Positions 50,648 to 60,375 are shown, counted from the first letter of the stretch. The stretch: 64,000 nt of DNA from Catenuloplanes indicus (GCF_030813715.1 NZ_JAUSUZ010000001.1:372001-436000); one strand, 5' to 3'. Notes: generated by a model from the letters alone, not told the origin. Program-made: numbers and translations.

Positions 50648-51655
50648 GTGGCCGGCCTCGACCCGGTGCACCGGGACTTCTTCGCCGGCGGCGCGGGCGA
50701 GGAGCGGACCGTGCGCGCGAACGCGGCCGCGTTCGACCGGCTGCGGCTGCTCCCCCGGGTGCTGCGCGCGACCGGCACGCCGGACCCCGGCCTGACGCTG
50801 CTCGGGGCCGCGCTGCCCGGCCCGGTGCTGATCGCGCCGACCGCGTTCCACCGGCTCGCCCACCCGGACGGCGAGGTCGCCACCGCGCGCGCGGCCCGGG
50901 ACACCGGCACGGTGCTGACCGTCAGCATGGCCGCGACCACGCCGATCGAGCGGATCGCGGACACCGGCGCGCGGCTGTGGTTCCAGCTCTACCCGCAGCC
51001 GGACCGGGACTTCACCGCACACCTGGTCGAGCGCGCCGAGGCGGCCGGTGTGACCGCGCTGGTGGTGACCGTGGACTCGCCGGTGTTCGGCCGCCGCGAG
51101 CGCGACCTGCGCAACGGCTTCCTGGACCTGCCGGCCGGCCTGGTCTGCGAGAACCTGCGCGACCCGGCGACCGGCCGGATCCGGGACATCGTCATGGACC
51201 CGTCGCTCGGCTGGGACGACGTGGTGCGGCTGCGCACCACGACCCGGCTGCCGATCCTGGTCAAGGGCGTGCTGCACCCGGCGGACGCGGCCGAGGCGGT
51301 GGCCCGCGGCCTGGACGGCGTGATCGTCTCCAATCACGGCGGCCGGCAGCTGGACGGCGCGGTCGCCACGATCGACGCGCTCCCGGCCGTGGCGGCGGCG
51401 GTTCGCGGCCGCATCCCGGTGCTGCTGGACGGCGGTGTGCGGCGCGGCGCCGACGTGGTCACCGCGCTCGCGCGCGGCGCCTCCGCGGTGCTGATCGGGC
51501 GGCCGGTGCTCTGGGGGCTGGCCGCGGGCGGGCGGGACGGCGTCGCGGGCGTGCTGACGGAGCTGCACGAGGACGTGGTGCGGGTGATGGCGCTGTGCGG
51601 CGCGGCCACGCTCGCGGATCTTCCGCCGGACCTGGTACGGGAGGTGCGGCCATGA
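50648..51655 (+). CDS. FMN-dependent alpha-hydroxyacid oxidase/dehydrogenase
   Basis: A 335-residue enzyme of the glycolate oxidase / lactate monooxygenase / mandelate dehydrogenase family. FFAGGAGEERTVRANAAAFD is the N-terminal element; RLWFQLYPQPDRDFT and LVVTVDSPVFGRRERDLRNG follow. PILVKGVLHPADAAEAVARG holds the FMN-contacting Lys, and VSNHGGRQLDGAVATIDALP contains the catalytic His and substrate-binding Arg. Next to a tyrosine ammonia-lyase a 4-hydroxymandelate-like or 4-hydroxyphenyllactate-like substrate is plausible, but unproven. It is shorter than most members at the N-terminus. Its stop overlaps the P450 start (ATGA). Confidence 0.88.
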   Translation: MAGLDPVHRDFFAGGAGEERTVRANAAAFDRLRLLPRVLRATGTPDPGLTLLGAALPGPVLIAPTAFHRLAHPDGEVATARAARDTGTVLTVSMAATTPIERIADTGARLWFQLYPQPDRDFTAHLVERAEAAGVTALVVTVDSPVFGRRERDLRNGFLDLPAGLVCENLRDPATGRIRDIVMDPSLGWDDVVRLRTTTRLPILVKGVLHPADAAEAVARGLDGVIVSNHGGRQLDGAVATIDALPAVAAAVRGRIPVLLDGGVRRGADVVTALARGASAVLIGRPVLWGLAAGGRDGVAGVLTELHEDVVRVMALCGAATLADLPPDLVREVRP

Positions 51656-52983
51656 CCGCGGTCGCCGTACCGTTGCTGCTGGTCCTGGGTGTGTGGTCGC
51701 TGCCGCGGTGGCTGCCGGCCACGGTGGTGCGCCTCCGGGAGTGGATCTTCGCGCGGGTGAACGGGACCGAGGGCATCCCGGTGCCCGGCCCGCTGGTCGG
51801 CGCGGAGCACTTCCGGCGCGTGTACGAGCATCCGGCCGCGGACGGGCGCAGCCGCGGCGCCGGCCTGTCCGACCTGTTCTGGTACTGGCTGGCGCCCGGC
51901 CCGCAGATGCACCAGGAGCACCTGGAGCCCGGGGAGCGCTACACCACGGTCGCCCGGATCAGCCGCAGGGTCCTGGCGGTGCCGCACGCGCGCGCCGACG
52001 CGCTGGCCACGGCCGCGACCCGGCGTGCCCTGGACGCGCTGCCGGGCGGCCGGCCGAGTCCGGTGCGGCTGCGCGACCTGATGATGCCGGTCTGGGCCGA
52101 GGTCTACCACGAGCTGGTCTTCGGCGAGGACTGCCCGCCGGACGTGCGGGCCATGATCGTGGCGAACGCGGACGACGTGGTGACCGCGCTGAAGTGCTGC
52201 GGGCTGCGGCACCTCGACCGGCGCGACCGGCTCACCCGCTACCTGCGCGGCCGGGTCGAGGACGGCACCGCGCCGGTCACGCTGCCGCCGCCGTTCACCG
52301 CGCAGGAGACCGCGTGGTATCTGCAGGGCGCGTTCTTCAACACCGCCGTGGTGCAGATGTCGGAGGCGGCCGCGCACGTGCTCCTCGCGATCGCGCAGTA
52401 CCCCGGCCGGTCCGCGGCGCCGGACGACGACGAGCTGGACCGGATCATCGACGAGACGCTGCGCGTGCACCCGCTGTTCGGCGTGGCGCACCGGATCACG
52501 TCCGCGCCGATCGAGGTCACGCCGGACGTGACGCTCCCGGCCGGTTCCGTGCTGCTGTTCAACTACCTCGCGTACCAGCGCACCGGGCCGGCCGCGGACC
52601 CGGTCTTCGACCCGGACCGGTGGCGCACGCTACGCCGGCGCGACGCGCACTTCATCCCGTTCGGCGTGGTGGCGAACCGGGCCTGCCCGGCCCGCGGCTC
52701 CGCGCCGGTGATGCTGCGCGCCGCGGTCCGCGAGGTGCTGCGCCGGTACGCGCTCGCCTCGTCCGTCTCGCACACCCGGTCGCTGCCGTCGCGCGGCCCG
52801 TGCTTCCTGACCCCGGCCGGCGCCCGCCCGCCGGGCCGGTTCCGGCTGACCGCGATGCGATGGCGCGACCGGTGGGCGGACGTCGGCCGCAGCCTCACCC
52901 AGCTGGTGCTGGGCACCGTGATGGTGGTCGACGCGCGGCGGCAGCGGTTGTGCACCACCCACTTCGAAAGGGGAGGCCTGTGA
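51652..52983 (+). CDS. Atypical membrane-anchored cytochrome P450
   Basis: A 443-residue protein with the P450 core: ExxR motif in IIDETLRVHPLF, the PERF-like FDPDRWRTL, and a heme-ligand loop FIPFGVVANRACPARGSAPV. That loop keeps the Cys but departs from the FGxGxHxCxG consensus: the second Gly is Val and the loop is more polar. The I-helix reads GAFFNTAVVQMSE, lacking the usual acidic-Thr pair. The N-terminus has a hydrophobic helix (VAVPLLLVLGVWSLPRWLP), uncommon for a bacterial P450 and suggesting membrane association. Its start and stop overlap both neighbours, so it is translationally coupled in the operon. A non-monooxygenase chemistry is possible. Confidence 0.78.
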   Translation: MTAVAVPLLLVLGVWSLPRWLPATVVRLREWIFARVNGTEGIPVPGPLVGAEHFRRVYEHPAADGRSRGAGLSDLFWYWLAPGPQMHQEHLEPGERYTTVARISRRVLAVPHARADALATAATRRALDALPGGRPSPVRLRDLMMPVWAEVYHELVFGEDCPPDVRAMIVANADDVVTALKCCGLRHLDRRDRLTRYLRGRVEDGTAPVTLPPPFTAQETAWYLQGAFFNTAVVQMSEAAAHVLLAIAQYPGRSAAPDDDELDRIIDETLRVHPLFGVAHRITSAPIEVTPDVTLPAGSVLLFNYLAYQRTGPAADPVFDPDRWRTLRRRDAHFIPFGVVANRACPARGSAPVMLRAAVREVLRRYALASSVSHTRSLPSRGPCFLTPAGARPPGRFRLTAMRWRDRWADVGRSLTQLVLGTVMVVDARRQRLCTTHFERGGL

Positions 52984-54251
52984 ATCCCGTCGACCTGGCA
53001 CCGCGGTTCTTCATCGCGGTCGCCGTGATACTGGTGTTCTGCCGGGGCGTCTCGTGGCTGCTCGGCCGGGCCGGTCAGCCCGCCGTGGTCAGCGAGATGC
53101 TGGCCGGTGTGCTGCTCGGCCCGTCGCTGCTCGGCCTGTTCCTGCCCCAGGTGCAGGCCGCGCTGTTCCCGCGCGAGCTCTACCCGGTGCTGTACGTGGT
53201 CGGCCAGGTCGGCCTGGTCATCTTCATGTTCCAGGCGGGGTACGCGTTCCGCTCGCACCGCATCGCCGGGCTGGCCGGCACCGCGGGCGCGGTCTCCGTC
53301 GCCGGCGTGTTCGTGCCGCTGTCGCTCGGCGTGCTGCTGGTGCTGGCCACCGGCGATCGGGTCGCGGTGCTCCAAAACGGTGTGCCGATCGGCGTGTCGG
53401 CCGCGTTCGTGGGCGTGGCGCTGGCCATCACCGCGTTCCCGATGCTGGCCCGGATCATCACCGAACGCGGCCTGGCCGGCACCCGGTACGGCTCGGTCGC
53501 GCTGGCCAGCGGCGCGATCGACGACGTGGTCGCGTGGATCCTGCTCGCCTGCGTGCTCGCGGTCGCGTCCGGCGCCGCACTGCCCGCGCTGGTAACGGTC
53601 GGCGGCGCGGCGCTGTTCGCGGCGCTGCTCTGGTTCGCCGGACGCCCGGTCACCCGGATCCTGATGACCAGCGACCGGATCGGGGACACCGCCCGGCTGC
53701 TCGGCACGGTCGCACTGCTGTTCCTGGTCGCCTGGTACACCGACGAGATCGGGCTCTACGCGGTGTTCGGCGCGTTCGCGGTCGGCGTCGTCATGCCGCG
53801 CACCGCACGCACCGAGTCGGTGGTCGGCACGCTCACGCCGATCTGCCAGATCGTGTTCCTGCCGCTGTTCTTCACGTACTCCGGGCTGCGCACCGAGTTC
53901 GCGCTGCTGTCCGACCCGGCCGTGCTGCTGTTCGCGCTGGCCTGCGTGGCGCTGGCGGTGGCCGGCAAGTTCGGCGGCTGCTGGGCCGCGGCCCGGCTGC
54001 GCGGCGAACCGCAGCCGGTCGCGCTGCGCGTCGGCACGCTGATGAACGCGCGCGGCCTGATGCAGCTGATCGCGCTGAACGTGGGGCTGGAGGCGGGGAT
54101 CGTCGGCCCGGCGCTGTTCACCGCGCTGGTGCTGGTCGCGCTGGTGACCACGCTGATGACGACGCCGCTGCTGTCCTGGATCGAGCGGCGCGAGTCCAGG
54201 CGGGCGATCCCGGTTTCACCCGCACCCGTTGTTGGTTCCCTCCGAATCTAG
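52980..54251 (+). CDS. CPA2-family cation/proton antiporter
   Basis: A 423-residue, roughly 12-helix membrane protein. VVSEMLAGVLLGPSLLGLFL, GLVIFMFQAGYAF and ALASGAIDDVVAWILLACVL (the paired Asp residues of the transport site) are typical of KefB/NapA-like antiporters. There is no C-terminal TrkA-N domain. GGGGAGG precedes the GTG at 52980, which overlaps the P450 stop (GTGA). In biosynthetic gene clusters such antiporters often serve export or self-protection of the product; that is inference here. A promoter-like AT-rich gap of 50 bp separates it from the response regulator. Confidence 0.88.
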   Translation: MNPVDLAPRFFIAVAVILVFCRGVSWLLGRAGQPAVVSEMLAGVLLGPSLLGLFLPQVQAALFPRELYPVLYVVGQVGLVIFMFQAGYAFRSHRIAGLAGTAGAVSVAGVFVPLSLGVLLVLATGDRVAVLQNGVPIGVSAAFVGVALAITAFPMLARIITERGLAGTRYGSVALASGAIDDVVAWILLACVLAVASGAALPALVTVGGAALFAALLWFAGRPVTRILMTSDRIGDTARLLGTVALLFLVAWYTDEIGLYAVFGAFAVGVVMPRTARTESVVGTLTPICQIVFLPLFFTYSGLRTEFALLSDPAVLLFALACVALAVAGKFGGCWAAARLRGEPQPVALRVGTLMNARGLMQLIALNVGLEAGIVGPALFTALVLVALVTTLMTTPLLSWIERRESRRAIPVSPAPVVGSLRI

Positions 54252-54301
54252 GGACATTTACCACTGTCATTATTGAATTGATCTGTGCCATTCTCTTTCG
54301 C

Positions 54302-54961
54302 ATGCCGCACCGCCTGCTGCTGGTCGAGGATGACGTCGATCTCTCCGGCACCCTGACCGAGGCGCTGGCCGGCGAGGGTTACCTCGTCGACCACGCCCCG
54401 GACGGGCATCGCGGGCTGCATCTGGGGCTCAGCCGGCCGTACGACGTGATGGTCATCGACCGGTGCCTGCCGGCGATCGACGGGCTAGACCTGCTGGTCC
54501 GGCTGCGCTCCCGGGCCGTGCCGGCGCGGGCGCTGATGCTCACCGCGCTCGGCACGGTCGACGACCGGATCGCCGGGCTGGACTCCGGCGCCGACGACTA
54601 CCTGCCGAAGCCGTTCGACCTGGACGAGCTGAGCGCCCGCCTGCGCGCGCTGTGCCGGCGCGCAGCGGACGCGACCGAGGCGCTGCGGATCGGCGCCGGC
54701 CTGCTCGACCTGGCGATGCGCGACGCGGTACTGCCGACCGGCGACCGGGTGCCGCTGTCCGCGCGCGAGTTCGAGCTGCTGCGCATCCTGGCCGCGCGCC
54801 CGTCCACCGTGCACTCCCGCGCGGAGTTGCGCCGCCGGGTGTTCGACGAGACGCCCGCGCCGTCCATCGTGGACACCTACGTCTACTATCTGCGCCGTAA
54901 GCTCGGGCGGGCCGCGGTCCGCACCGTGCACGGCCTCGGCTACCGGCTCGGTGAGCTGTGA
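54302..54961 (+). CDS. OmpR-family response regulator
   Basis: A 219-residue regulator. The receiver has the acidic pocket E9-D11, Asp53 ([13 protein letters not shown]) and Lys in [15 protein letters not shown]. The C-terminal winged helix shows [20 protein letters not shown] and ends [11 protein letters not shown]. The 50-bp AT-rich region upstream (54252-54301) must hold its promoter, but I cannot fix the boxes. The kinase follows with a GTGA overlap. It is a candidate for the factor that recognises the TCTGA promoters at 47542-47590 and 49060. Confidence 0.92.
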   Translation: MPHRLLLVEDDVDLSGTLTEALAGEGYLVDHAPDGHRGLHLGLSRPYDVMVIDRCLPAIDGLDLLVRLRSRAVPARALMLTALGTVDDRIAGLDSGADDYLPKPFDLDELSARLRALCRRAADATEALRIGAGLLDLAMRDAVLPTGDRVPLSAREFELLRILAARPSTVHSRAELRRRVFDETPAPSIVDTYVYYLRRKLGRAAVRTVHGLGYRLGEL

Positions 54962-56181
54962 GCGTCCCGGTCCGGCGGGACGGCTGGACCGCCGCCGAAC
55001 GCCGGGCCGTGCGCCGGGCCCGCTGGCAGATCGGGCTGCTCGCCGGGCTGGTGGTGGCCGGCCTGGTCGCGCTGGTCGGCGGCGTCTCGTACGCGATGCT
55101 GGTGCAGGGCCAGACCGTGCAGATCCGCCGCGAGCTGCACTGGAGCGCGCAGCACGGGGTGCCGGGCGGTCCGCCCGGCTGCACCTGGCTGATCCTGCTC
55201 TCCGGCGGCACGCTGGACACCGGCGCGGTGCCGCCACCGCCGGGCTTCCCGCTGCACGACGCGATCGACGCGGTCGCCGCGTCCGGCCGCGCGCAGGAGG
55301 CCACGATCGCGCGCAACGGCACGGTCTACGTGGTGCTCACCGAACGCCGCGGCGCGGACACGGTCCAGGCCGTGTTCGACACCCGCTACCAGCGCGCCGA
55401 CCGCCGCCTGCTGCTCCGCGCGCTCGGCGTGGCCGAGTCGATCGGGCTGGTCACCGCGCTGCTCACCGGCCTGTTCGTGGGCGGCCGGGCGGTGGCGCCG
55501 CTGGCCGACGCGCTCAGCCGGCAGCGCCGCTTCGTCGCGGACGCCAGCCACGAACTGCGCACGCCGATCGCCCGGGTGCACACCCGCGCGCAACTGCTGG
55601 CCCGCCGCCCCGCGCTGCTGCCGGAGCACCGCACCGACCTGGACCGGCTGATCGGCAACACCCGGCTGCTCGGCGAGATCGTCGACGACCTGCTGCTGTC
55701 CGCGCGGCTCGACGCGGACGACCGGCTGGCCACCGCGTCCCGGATCGACCTGGCCGCGCTGGTCCGCGACGCGGTCGCGCAGGACGCGGACCGCGCGGCC
55801 GCGCGCGGCGTCACGCTGGCCGCGGACGGCGTGGCCGCGCCGCTGGCCGTGCCGGGCATCCCGTCCGCGCTGCGCCGGGTGGTGAGCGAGCTGGTCGGCA
55901 ACGCGCTCGCGCACACCCCGCCGGGCGGTACGGTCCTGGTGCGCGCGACCACGGCCGGCGGCACCGCGGTGCTGGAGGTGGTGGACAGCGGGCAGGGCCT
56001 CGACCCGGCGGACACCGAGCGGATCTTCCACCGCTTCCACCGGGGACGGTCCACCCGCCCCGGCTTCGGCATCGGGCTGGCGCTGGTCCGCGAGGTGGTC
56101 GAGAAGCACGGCGGCACGATCCGGGCCGCCGGCCGGCCGGGCGAGGGCGCCACGTTCACGGTCCGCCTGCCGCTCGCCTGA
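54958..56181 (+). CDS. Sensor histidine kinase
   Basis: A 407-residue kinase with two membrane helices (about 26-50 and 150-172) flanking a 100-residue extracellular sensing region that has a Pro/Gly-rich, single-Cys character. The phosphoacceptor site is [20 protein letters not shown]. The ATPase domain has [16 protein letters not shown] and [16 protein letters not shown]. It lacks a clear HAMP domain consensus but has the linker position for one. It pairs with the OmpR regulator in a coupled operon directly downstream of the antiporter. Confidence 0.92.
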   Translation: MSVPVRRDGWTAAERRAVRRARWQIGLLAGLVVAGLVALVGGVSYAMLVQGQTVQIRRELHWSAQHGVPGGPPGCTWLILLSGGTLDTGAVPPPPGFPLHDAIDAVAASGRAQEATIARNGTVYVVLTERRGADTVQAVFDTRYQRADRRLLLRALGVAESIGLVTALLTGLFVGGRAVAPLADALSRQRRFVADASHELRTPIARVHTRAQLLARRPALLPEHRTDLDRLIGNTRLLGEIVDDLLLSARLDADDRLATASRIDLAALVRDAVAQDADRAAARGVTLAADGVAAPLAVPGIPSALRRVVSELVGNALAHTPPGGTVLVRATTAGGTAVLEVVDSGQGLDPADTERIFHRFHRGRSTRPGFGIGLALVREVVEKHGGTIRAAGRPGEGATFTVRLPLA

Positions 56182-56451
<270 letters not shown>

Positions 56452-56506
56452 CACGGACGCCGGTATCGATCGAAGTTGTAACACCACCGACCTCTGTGGA
56501 GTGACT

Positions 56507-57877
56507 ATGCGTGCTACCGCACCACGGCGCGGCGCCACCGCCGCCGCCACCGCCCTGCTCCTCGCCGCGGGCCTGCTCACGGCCACGGCCGCACCGGCCG
56601 CCGCGGTCGCGTCCGGGCCCGTCATCGACCAGAACTTCGCCGACCCGGACGTGCTGAAGGCCGGCCGCACCTACTACGCCTACGCCACCAACAGCGACGG
56701 CCGCAACATCAAGTGGGCCACCTCCACCGACCTGGTCACCTGGACCGTGCAGGGCACCGACGCGCTGCCCACGCTCGGCGCCTGGGCCGACCCGGACTGG
56801 TCGTTCCCGCCCGGCGGTTCCGGCGACCACGGCGTGTGGGCGCCGGAGGTGTTCTCCACCGGGCCGCGGAGCTTCGTCATGTGGTACACCGCGCACGACC
56901 GCGCCTCCGGCAAGCAGTGCATCGGCGCGGCGACCGCGACCTCGCCCGGCGGCCCGTTCGTGCCGCAGAGCACCGCGCTGGTCTGCACGCCGGAGATCGG
57001 CGGCGCGATCGACGCGTCCTCGTTCACCGAGCACGGCCGCCGCTACATCCTGTGGAAGAACGACGGCAACTGCTGTGCGCAGGACACCTGGCTGCGCATC
57101 CAGCAGGTCAGCGCGGACGGGCTGCGCCGCACCGGCACCGAGACCCAGCTCATCAAACAGAACAAACCCTTCGAGGGTACGTTGGTGGAGGCACCCACGC
57201 TGTGGAAGCGCGGCGGCACGTACGTGCTGTTCTACTCCGCGAACTTCTTCGGCAACGGCAGCTACGTCAGCAGCTACGCCACCGCACCGAGCCTGCGCGG
57301 GCCGTACACCAAGGCCGCCACGCCGCTGATGACCACGGACGCGTTCGCCGGTTCGGTGCGCGGTCCCGGCGGCCAGGACGTCGTCACCGGCCCGGACGGC
57401 ACGGACCGGATCGTCTTCCACGGCTGGAACGCCGACTTCACCTACCGGGCGATGTACTCGCAGCGCCTCGACTGGGAGGGCAGCCGCCCGATCGTCGACG
57501 GCGCCAAGATCCGCTACGAGGCCGAGGACGCCGACTTCAGCCGCGCCAACGCCCGGTACGCCGCCGGCGGCGCCAGCAACGGCGTGGTGGTCGGCGGCAT
57601 CGACTTCGCGGACAGCCGGGTCACGTTCACCGTGCACGTCCCCCGGGCCGGCACGTACCGGCTGTACACCCGCTTCGCGAACGGCTCCGACGCCGGGGCG
57701 GCCGGCCACACGCTGACCGTCAACGGCGCCGCCGCCGGCACCGTGGACTACCCGGTGACCGGGTGGGACAACTGGCAGGTCAGCGAACGTGACGTGACGC
57801 TGCGGGCCGGCGACAACACCATCTCGTACGGCAAGGGCGCCAACTACGCCGAGATCGACGCGATCGACGTCGCGTGA
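56507..57877 (+). CDS. Secreted GH43-type glycosidase with CBM6/35-like module
   Basis: A 456-residue protein. The signal peptide is Arg-rich then Ala/Leu-rich (GATAAATALLLAAGLLTATA). The catalytic five-blade propeller starts at VIDQNFADPDVLKAGRTYYA with the general base Asp, followed by HGVWAPEVF and, later, FEGTLVEAPTLWKRGG with the catalytic Glu. From about residue 335 (IRYEAEDADFSRANARYA) a CBM6/35-like carbohydrate-binding module runs to the end (YAEIDAIDVA). It should cleave arabino- or xylo-saccharides outside the cell. The ATG at 56507 has GTGGAG five bases upstream. The 3' end overlaps the convergent GT87-like gene by 34 bp. Confidence 0.9.
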   Translation: MRATAPRRGATAAATALLLAAGLLTATAAPAAAVASGPVIDQNFADPDVLKAGRTYYAYATNSDGRNIKWATSTDLVTWTVQGTDALPTLGAWADPDWSFPPGGSGDHGVWAPEVFSTGPRSFVMWYTAHDRASGKQCIGAATATSPGGPFVPQSTALVCTPEIGGAIDASSFTEHGRRYILWKNDGNCCAQDTWLRIQQVSADGLRRTGTETQLIKQNKPFEGTLVEAPTLWKRGGTYVLFYSANFFGNGSYVSSYATAPSLRGPYTKAATPLMTTDAFAGSVRGPGGQDVVTGPDGTDRIVFHGWNADFTYRAMYSQRLDWEGSRPIVDGAKIRYEAEDADFSRANARYAAGGASNGVVVGGIDFADSRVTFTVHVPRAGTYRLYTRFANGSDAGAAGHTLTVNGAAAGTVDYPVTGWDNWQVSERDVTLRAGDNTISYGKGANYAEIDAIDVA

Positions 57878-59295
57878 GCGGGGCGGGGCTCGTCGCGCTG
57901 TTCACGCGACGGGCCCCGGTCCCGGAACATGTTGCGGAGGCCGAGCATCAGCAGGGGGTAGACGAAGTAGCCGTAACGGGTGGACGGGGCGAGCGTGAAG
58001 ATCAGGGACCAGATCACGGCCATCTGCATGACGGCGGCCGGGGCGGTGCGGGCGGGGCGGCGCCACAGGTAGGCGACGGCCGCGGCCATCGCGGCCGCCA
58101 GCAGGCCGATCATCAACAGCCTGCCACCGGAACCGTCGGCCGCGACCACCTGGCCCGGCATCGGGCTGGCGGCGGTCGTCTGCTGGGCGGTGAGCCGCAA
58201 CGGAAACATGACCACGTTGTGGACCAGGTCCCGGGAGTCGGCCAGCATCGCGGGGGCGGTGAGGGCGGCCGAGGCGACGGCCACCAGCGCGCCGGAGGTG
58301 GCGAAGGTGAGCGCCGGGCGCCAGCCGGCGCGGGCGAGGAGCAGCGGGATCAGGACGAGGGCGGCGGGGAGGGCGGTGGCCTTCATCGCGCATGCGACGC
58401 CCAGCGCCGCGCCGGCCAGGATCAGGGTGTCCAGCGACGTGGCGGCTCGATCGGCCTGCGGGCCGGGTGCTGCGGTCGTGGGCGGGCGGTCCGGCAGACC
58501 GGGCGCGGGGCCCGCCACCGGACCGGGCACCGCGGCCGTGGGCCGGTCGCCCGGCCGGCCGGTTGCGGTGCCCGCCGGCGGGTGGTGCGGCAGGGCGCGG
58601 GACAGCAGGGCGATGCCGAGTGCCAGCAGACCCAGCACCGGCAGGTCGGTGCTGCCGAGGACGACGGGCAGGGCCAGCACCGGTGAGGCGAACGCCGCGG
58701 CCAGCCTCCACAGCGGCCGGTCGGCGTGCACCCGGCGCAGCGCCGCGTAGCCCAGCAGGACCGCGCTGAGCACGAACCAGGTACGCGGGTTGCCGGCCCA
58801 GCCGTCCAGTCCCAGCGCGTGCGGCAGGCCGAAGACCGCCAGCGGCGGGCCGTATGGATTCAGTGACTCCGGGCCGGTCAGCCGATCCATCGTCAGATAT
58901 GGGCTGCCGGACTCCAGCAGCAGCCGGCCGGCTCGCTTGATCACGGTCAGTGGGCCCATCCCGACGGTCGACATGCCCCGGCCGCCGGTCACCATCCACA
59001 CCAGCGGTGCCACGACCGCACCGGCCAGCGCAACCGCGGTCGCCGTGAACGGCGCCGCGGTATGCCGCCACAGCGACGTGACCAACGCGGCCAGCACGTA
59101 ACCACCGGCGGCCCAGCGCCCCCACGACGCCTGCACCTCCTGACCGGCGAACGCGCCGACACCGGTCGCGAACACGGCGGCGATCGTGTACCCGGCCGTC
59201 CGCCAGGCGACCGGCCGCGCCCGCCGGAAGCGGTCGAGACCGCGTATCGGGCTGGGTATCGGGACGGGCCGCACCGTCGCCGCGGTCCGGCTCAT
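57844..59295 (-). CDS. GT87-like polyprenol-phosphate-dependent glycosyltransferase (membrane)
   Basis: A 483-residue protein with about ten membrane helices and the layout of actinobacterial DUF2029/GT87 mannosyltransferases: a large first loop (GSPYLTMDRLTGPESLNPYG with acidic residues) and the motif NPYGPPLAVFGLPHAL. A Pro/Gly-rich cytoplasmic insert (about residues 240-290) splits the helices. GGGTGGG precedes the ATG at 59295. Such enzymes transfer mannose or arabinose to lipoglycans or glycans outside the membrane. The acceptor is unknown. The assignment rests on topology and is moderate. Confidence 0.65.
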   Translation of the reverse strand: MSRTAATVRPVPIPSPIRGLDRFRRARPVAWRTAGYTIAAVFATGVGAFAGQEVQASWGRWAAGGYVLAALVTSLWRHTAAPFTATAVALAGAVVAPLVWMVTGGRGMSTVGMGPLTVIKRAGRLLLESGSPYLTMDRLTGPESLNPYGPPLAVFGLPHALGLDGWAGNPRTWFVLSAVLLGYAALRRVHADRPLWRLAAAFASPVLALPVVLGSTDLPVLGLLALGIALLSRALPHHPPAGTATGRPGDRPTAAVPGPVAGPAPGLPDRPPTTAAPGPQADRAATSLDTLILAGAALGVACAMKATALPAALVLIPLLLARAGWRPALTFATSGALVAVASAALTAPAMLADSRDLVHNVVMFPLRLTAQQTTAASPMPGQVVAADGSGGRLLMIGLLAAAMAAAVAYLWRRPARTAPAAVMQMAVIWSLIFTLAPSTRYGYFVYPLLMLGLRNMFRDRGPSREQRDEPRPAHATSIASISA

Positions 59296-59592
59296 GGCCG
59301 CGCCCACCCGGCAACCGGCGACAGCGTCGCACTCCGCCGCCCGGGCGAGCGACGCCCGCGGGTTGCCCGGTCTGAGTGCCGGTTCCAGGAAGAACTCACG
59401 CCGAGATCATTCCGATCCCGGCGTGGTCCGCACATCTACCCGCAGCCATATCTCCGAGCGGTCCCCGCTACAACTTTCGGCAGAGGGAGAAGGCACATCG
59501 GCCACGGGCTTGCGTACCACCACCTGTCGCCCCACGCCGGGCCGCGCCGGGCACCTCGCGGACCGGCCGCTGCGACGGCGACACCGGCGTCG
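59296..59592. other. Intergenic stretch with one hairpin
   Basis: This 297-bp stretch separates the GT87-like gene and an MFS remnant. The only structure I see is a dyad at 59397-59425: CACGCCG and CGGCGTG arms with inner GATC/GATC, one mismatch and a 5-nt loop. It may terminate the minus-strand remnant. No gene is supported. Confidence 0.4.
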
Positions 59593-60015
59593 TCAGGCCG
59601 GCTCCACCACCATGGCCGGCATCTCGCGGGTGGCGCGCAGCGGTCCTGACAACAGAGCGGGCAGGGACGCGGCCGTCATGCCGGCGGCGCCGGTCCACAG
59701 GACCGCCGGGGCGCCGAGCAGACCGCCGAGTGTGCCGGCCAGCAGGCCCGCGAGCGGCATGCTCCCCCACTGCACGAATCGCACGGTGTCCATCCGGCCG
59801 GGCCGCTCCGGCGTGGTCGTCTGGTGCAGGCCCGCCTGCACGATCAGCCGGATCACGCCGCCCGTCGAGACCAGTGCCAGCCCGCCGCACGCCATCGCGG
59901 ACAGCACCACGCCGATGCCGGCCGGGCCCAGGCCCGCGTGCCGGGCCAGGAAGACCAGCAACATCGTCTGGTACGTGACCAGGAACAGGCTGAAGACGCC
60001 GTCGGTCAGAACCAC
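59593..60015 (-). pseudogene. Remnant of an MFS permease
   Basis: The frame holds MVLTDGVFSLFLVTYQTMLL (one hydrophobic helix), GLGPAGIGVVLSAMACGGLA, then jumps to VQAGLHQTTTPERPGRMDTV followed by FVQWGSMPLAGLLAGTLGGL and the last helix pair. The text after the jump matches the C-terminal end of actinomycete 12-helix permeases, but several helices are missing in between, and the N-terminal half is absent. Confidence 0.65.
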
Positions 60016-60060
60016 CGGAAGTCCGGTTCCCGCAGCAGACCGGTCCCGCGGCCGGCCATG

Positions 60061-60375
60061 TCAGCGGGCCTGCGCCGGCTTCAGCGTCTGTTTCAGCGTC
60101 CGCTTGCTCTGCGCGATCCGGTCCGGCTGCGCTCGCTGCCGCCCGGTCCCGGCGGCCGCGGCACCCCGGCCACCGACGATCTCCATGTCCCGGACCGTCC
60201 ACTCGAACGCCTCGACGTCACCGATCAGCGCGGACACGCGCGCCCGCTCGATGATCTCCTCGATCCGCGCCCACGTGTCGTCCCCGGCCGTCCACCCGTC
60301 GGTACCGTCGAGCGCGTCGACGAACCGGCCGACGAGATCCGCGGGAAGGGCACCCGGACCGAACGCTTCAGGCAT
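60061..60375 (-). CDS. Small helical protein, possibly CATRA-system-associated
   Basis: A 104-residue product: DLVGRFVDALDGTDGWTAGD, DTWARIEEIIERARVSALIG, then DVEAFEWTVRDMEIVGGRG and a basic tail. Length and the pattern of a Trp-containing helix followed by an alternating helix and a short D-E-I/L-G motif recall the small proteins annotated as CATRA system-associated in actinomycete conflict systems. I recall this pattern only loosely. Neighbours on both sides are gene remnants, so it may be an orphan. Low confidence for function; moderate that it is a gene. Confidence 0.45.
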   Translation of the reverse strand: MPEAFGPGALPADLVGRFVDALDGTDGWTAGDDTWARIEEIIERARVSALIGDVEAFEWTVRDMEIVGGRGAAAAGTGRQRAQPDRIAQSKRTLKQTLKPAQAR

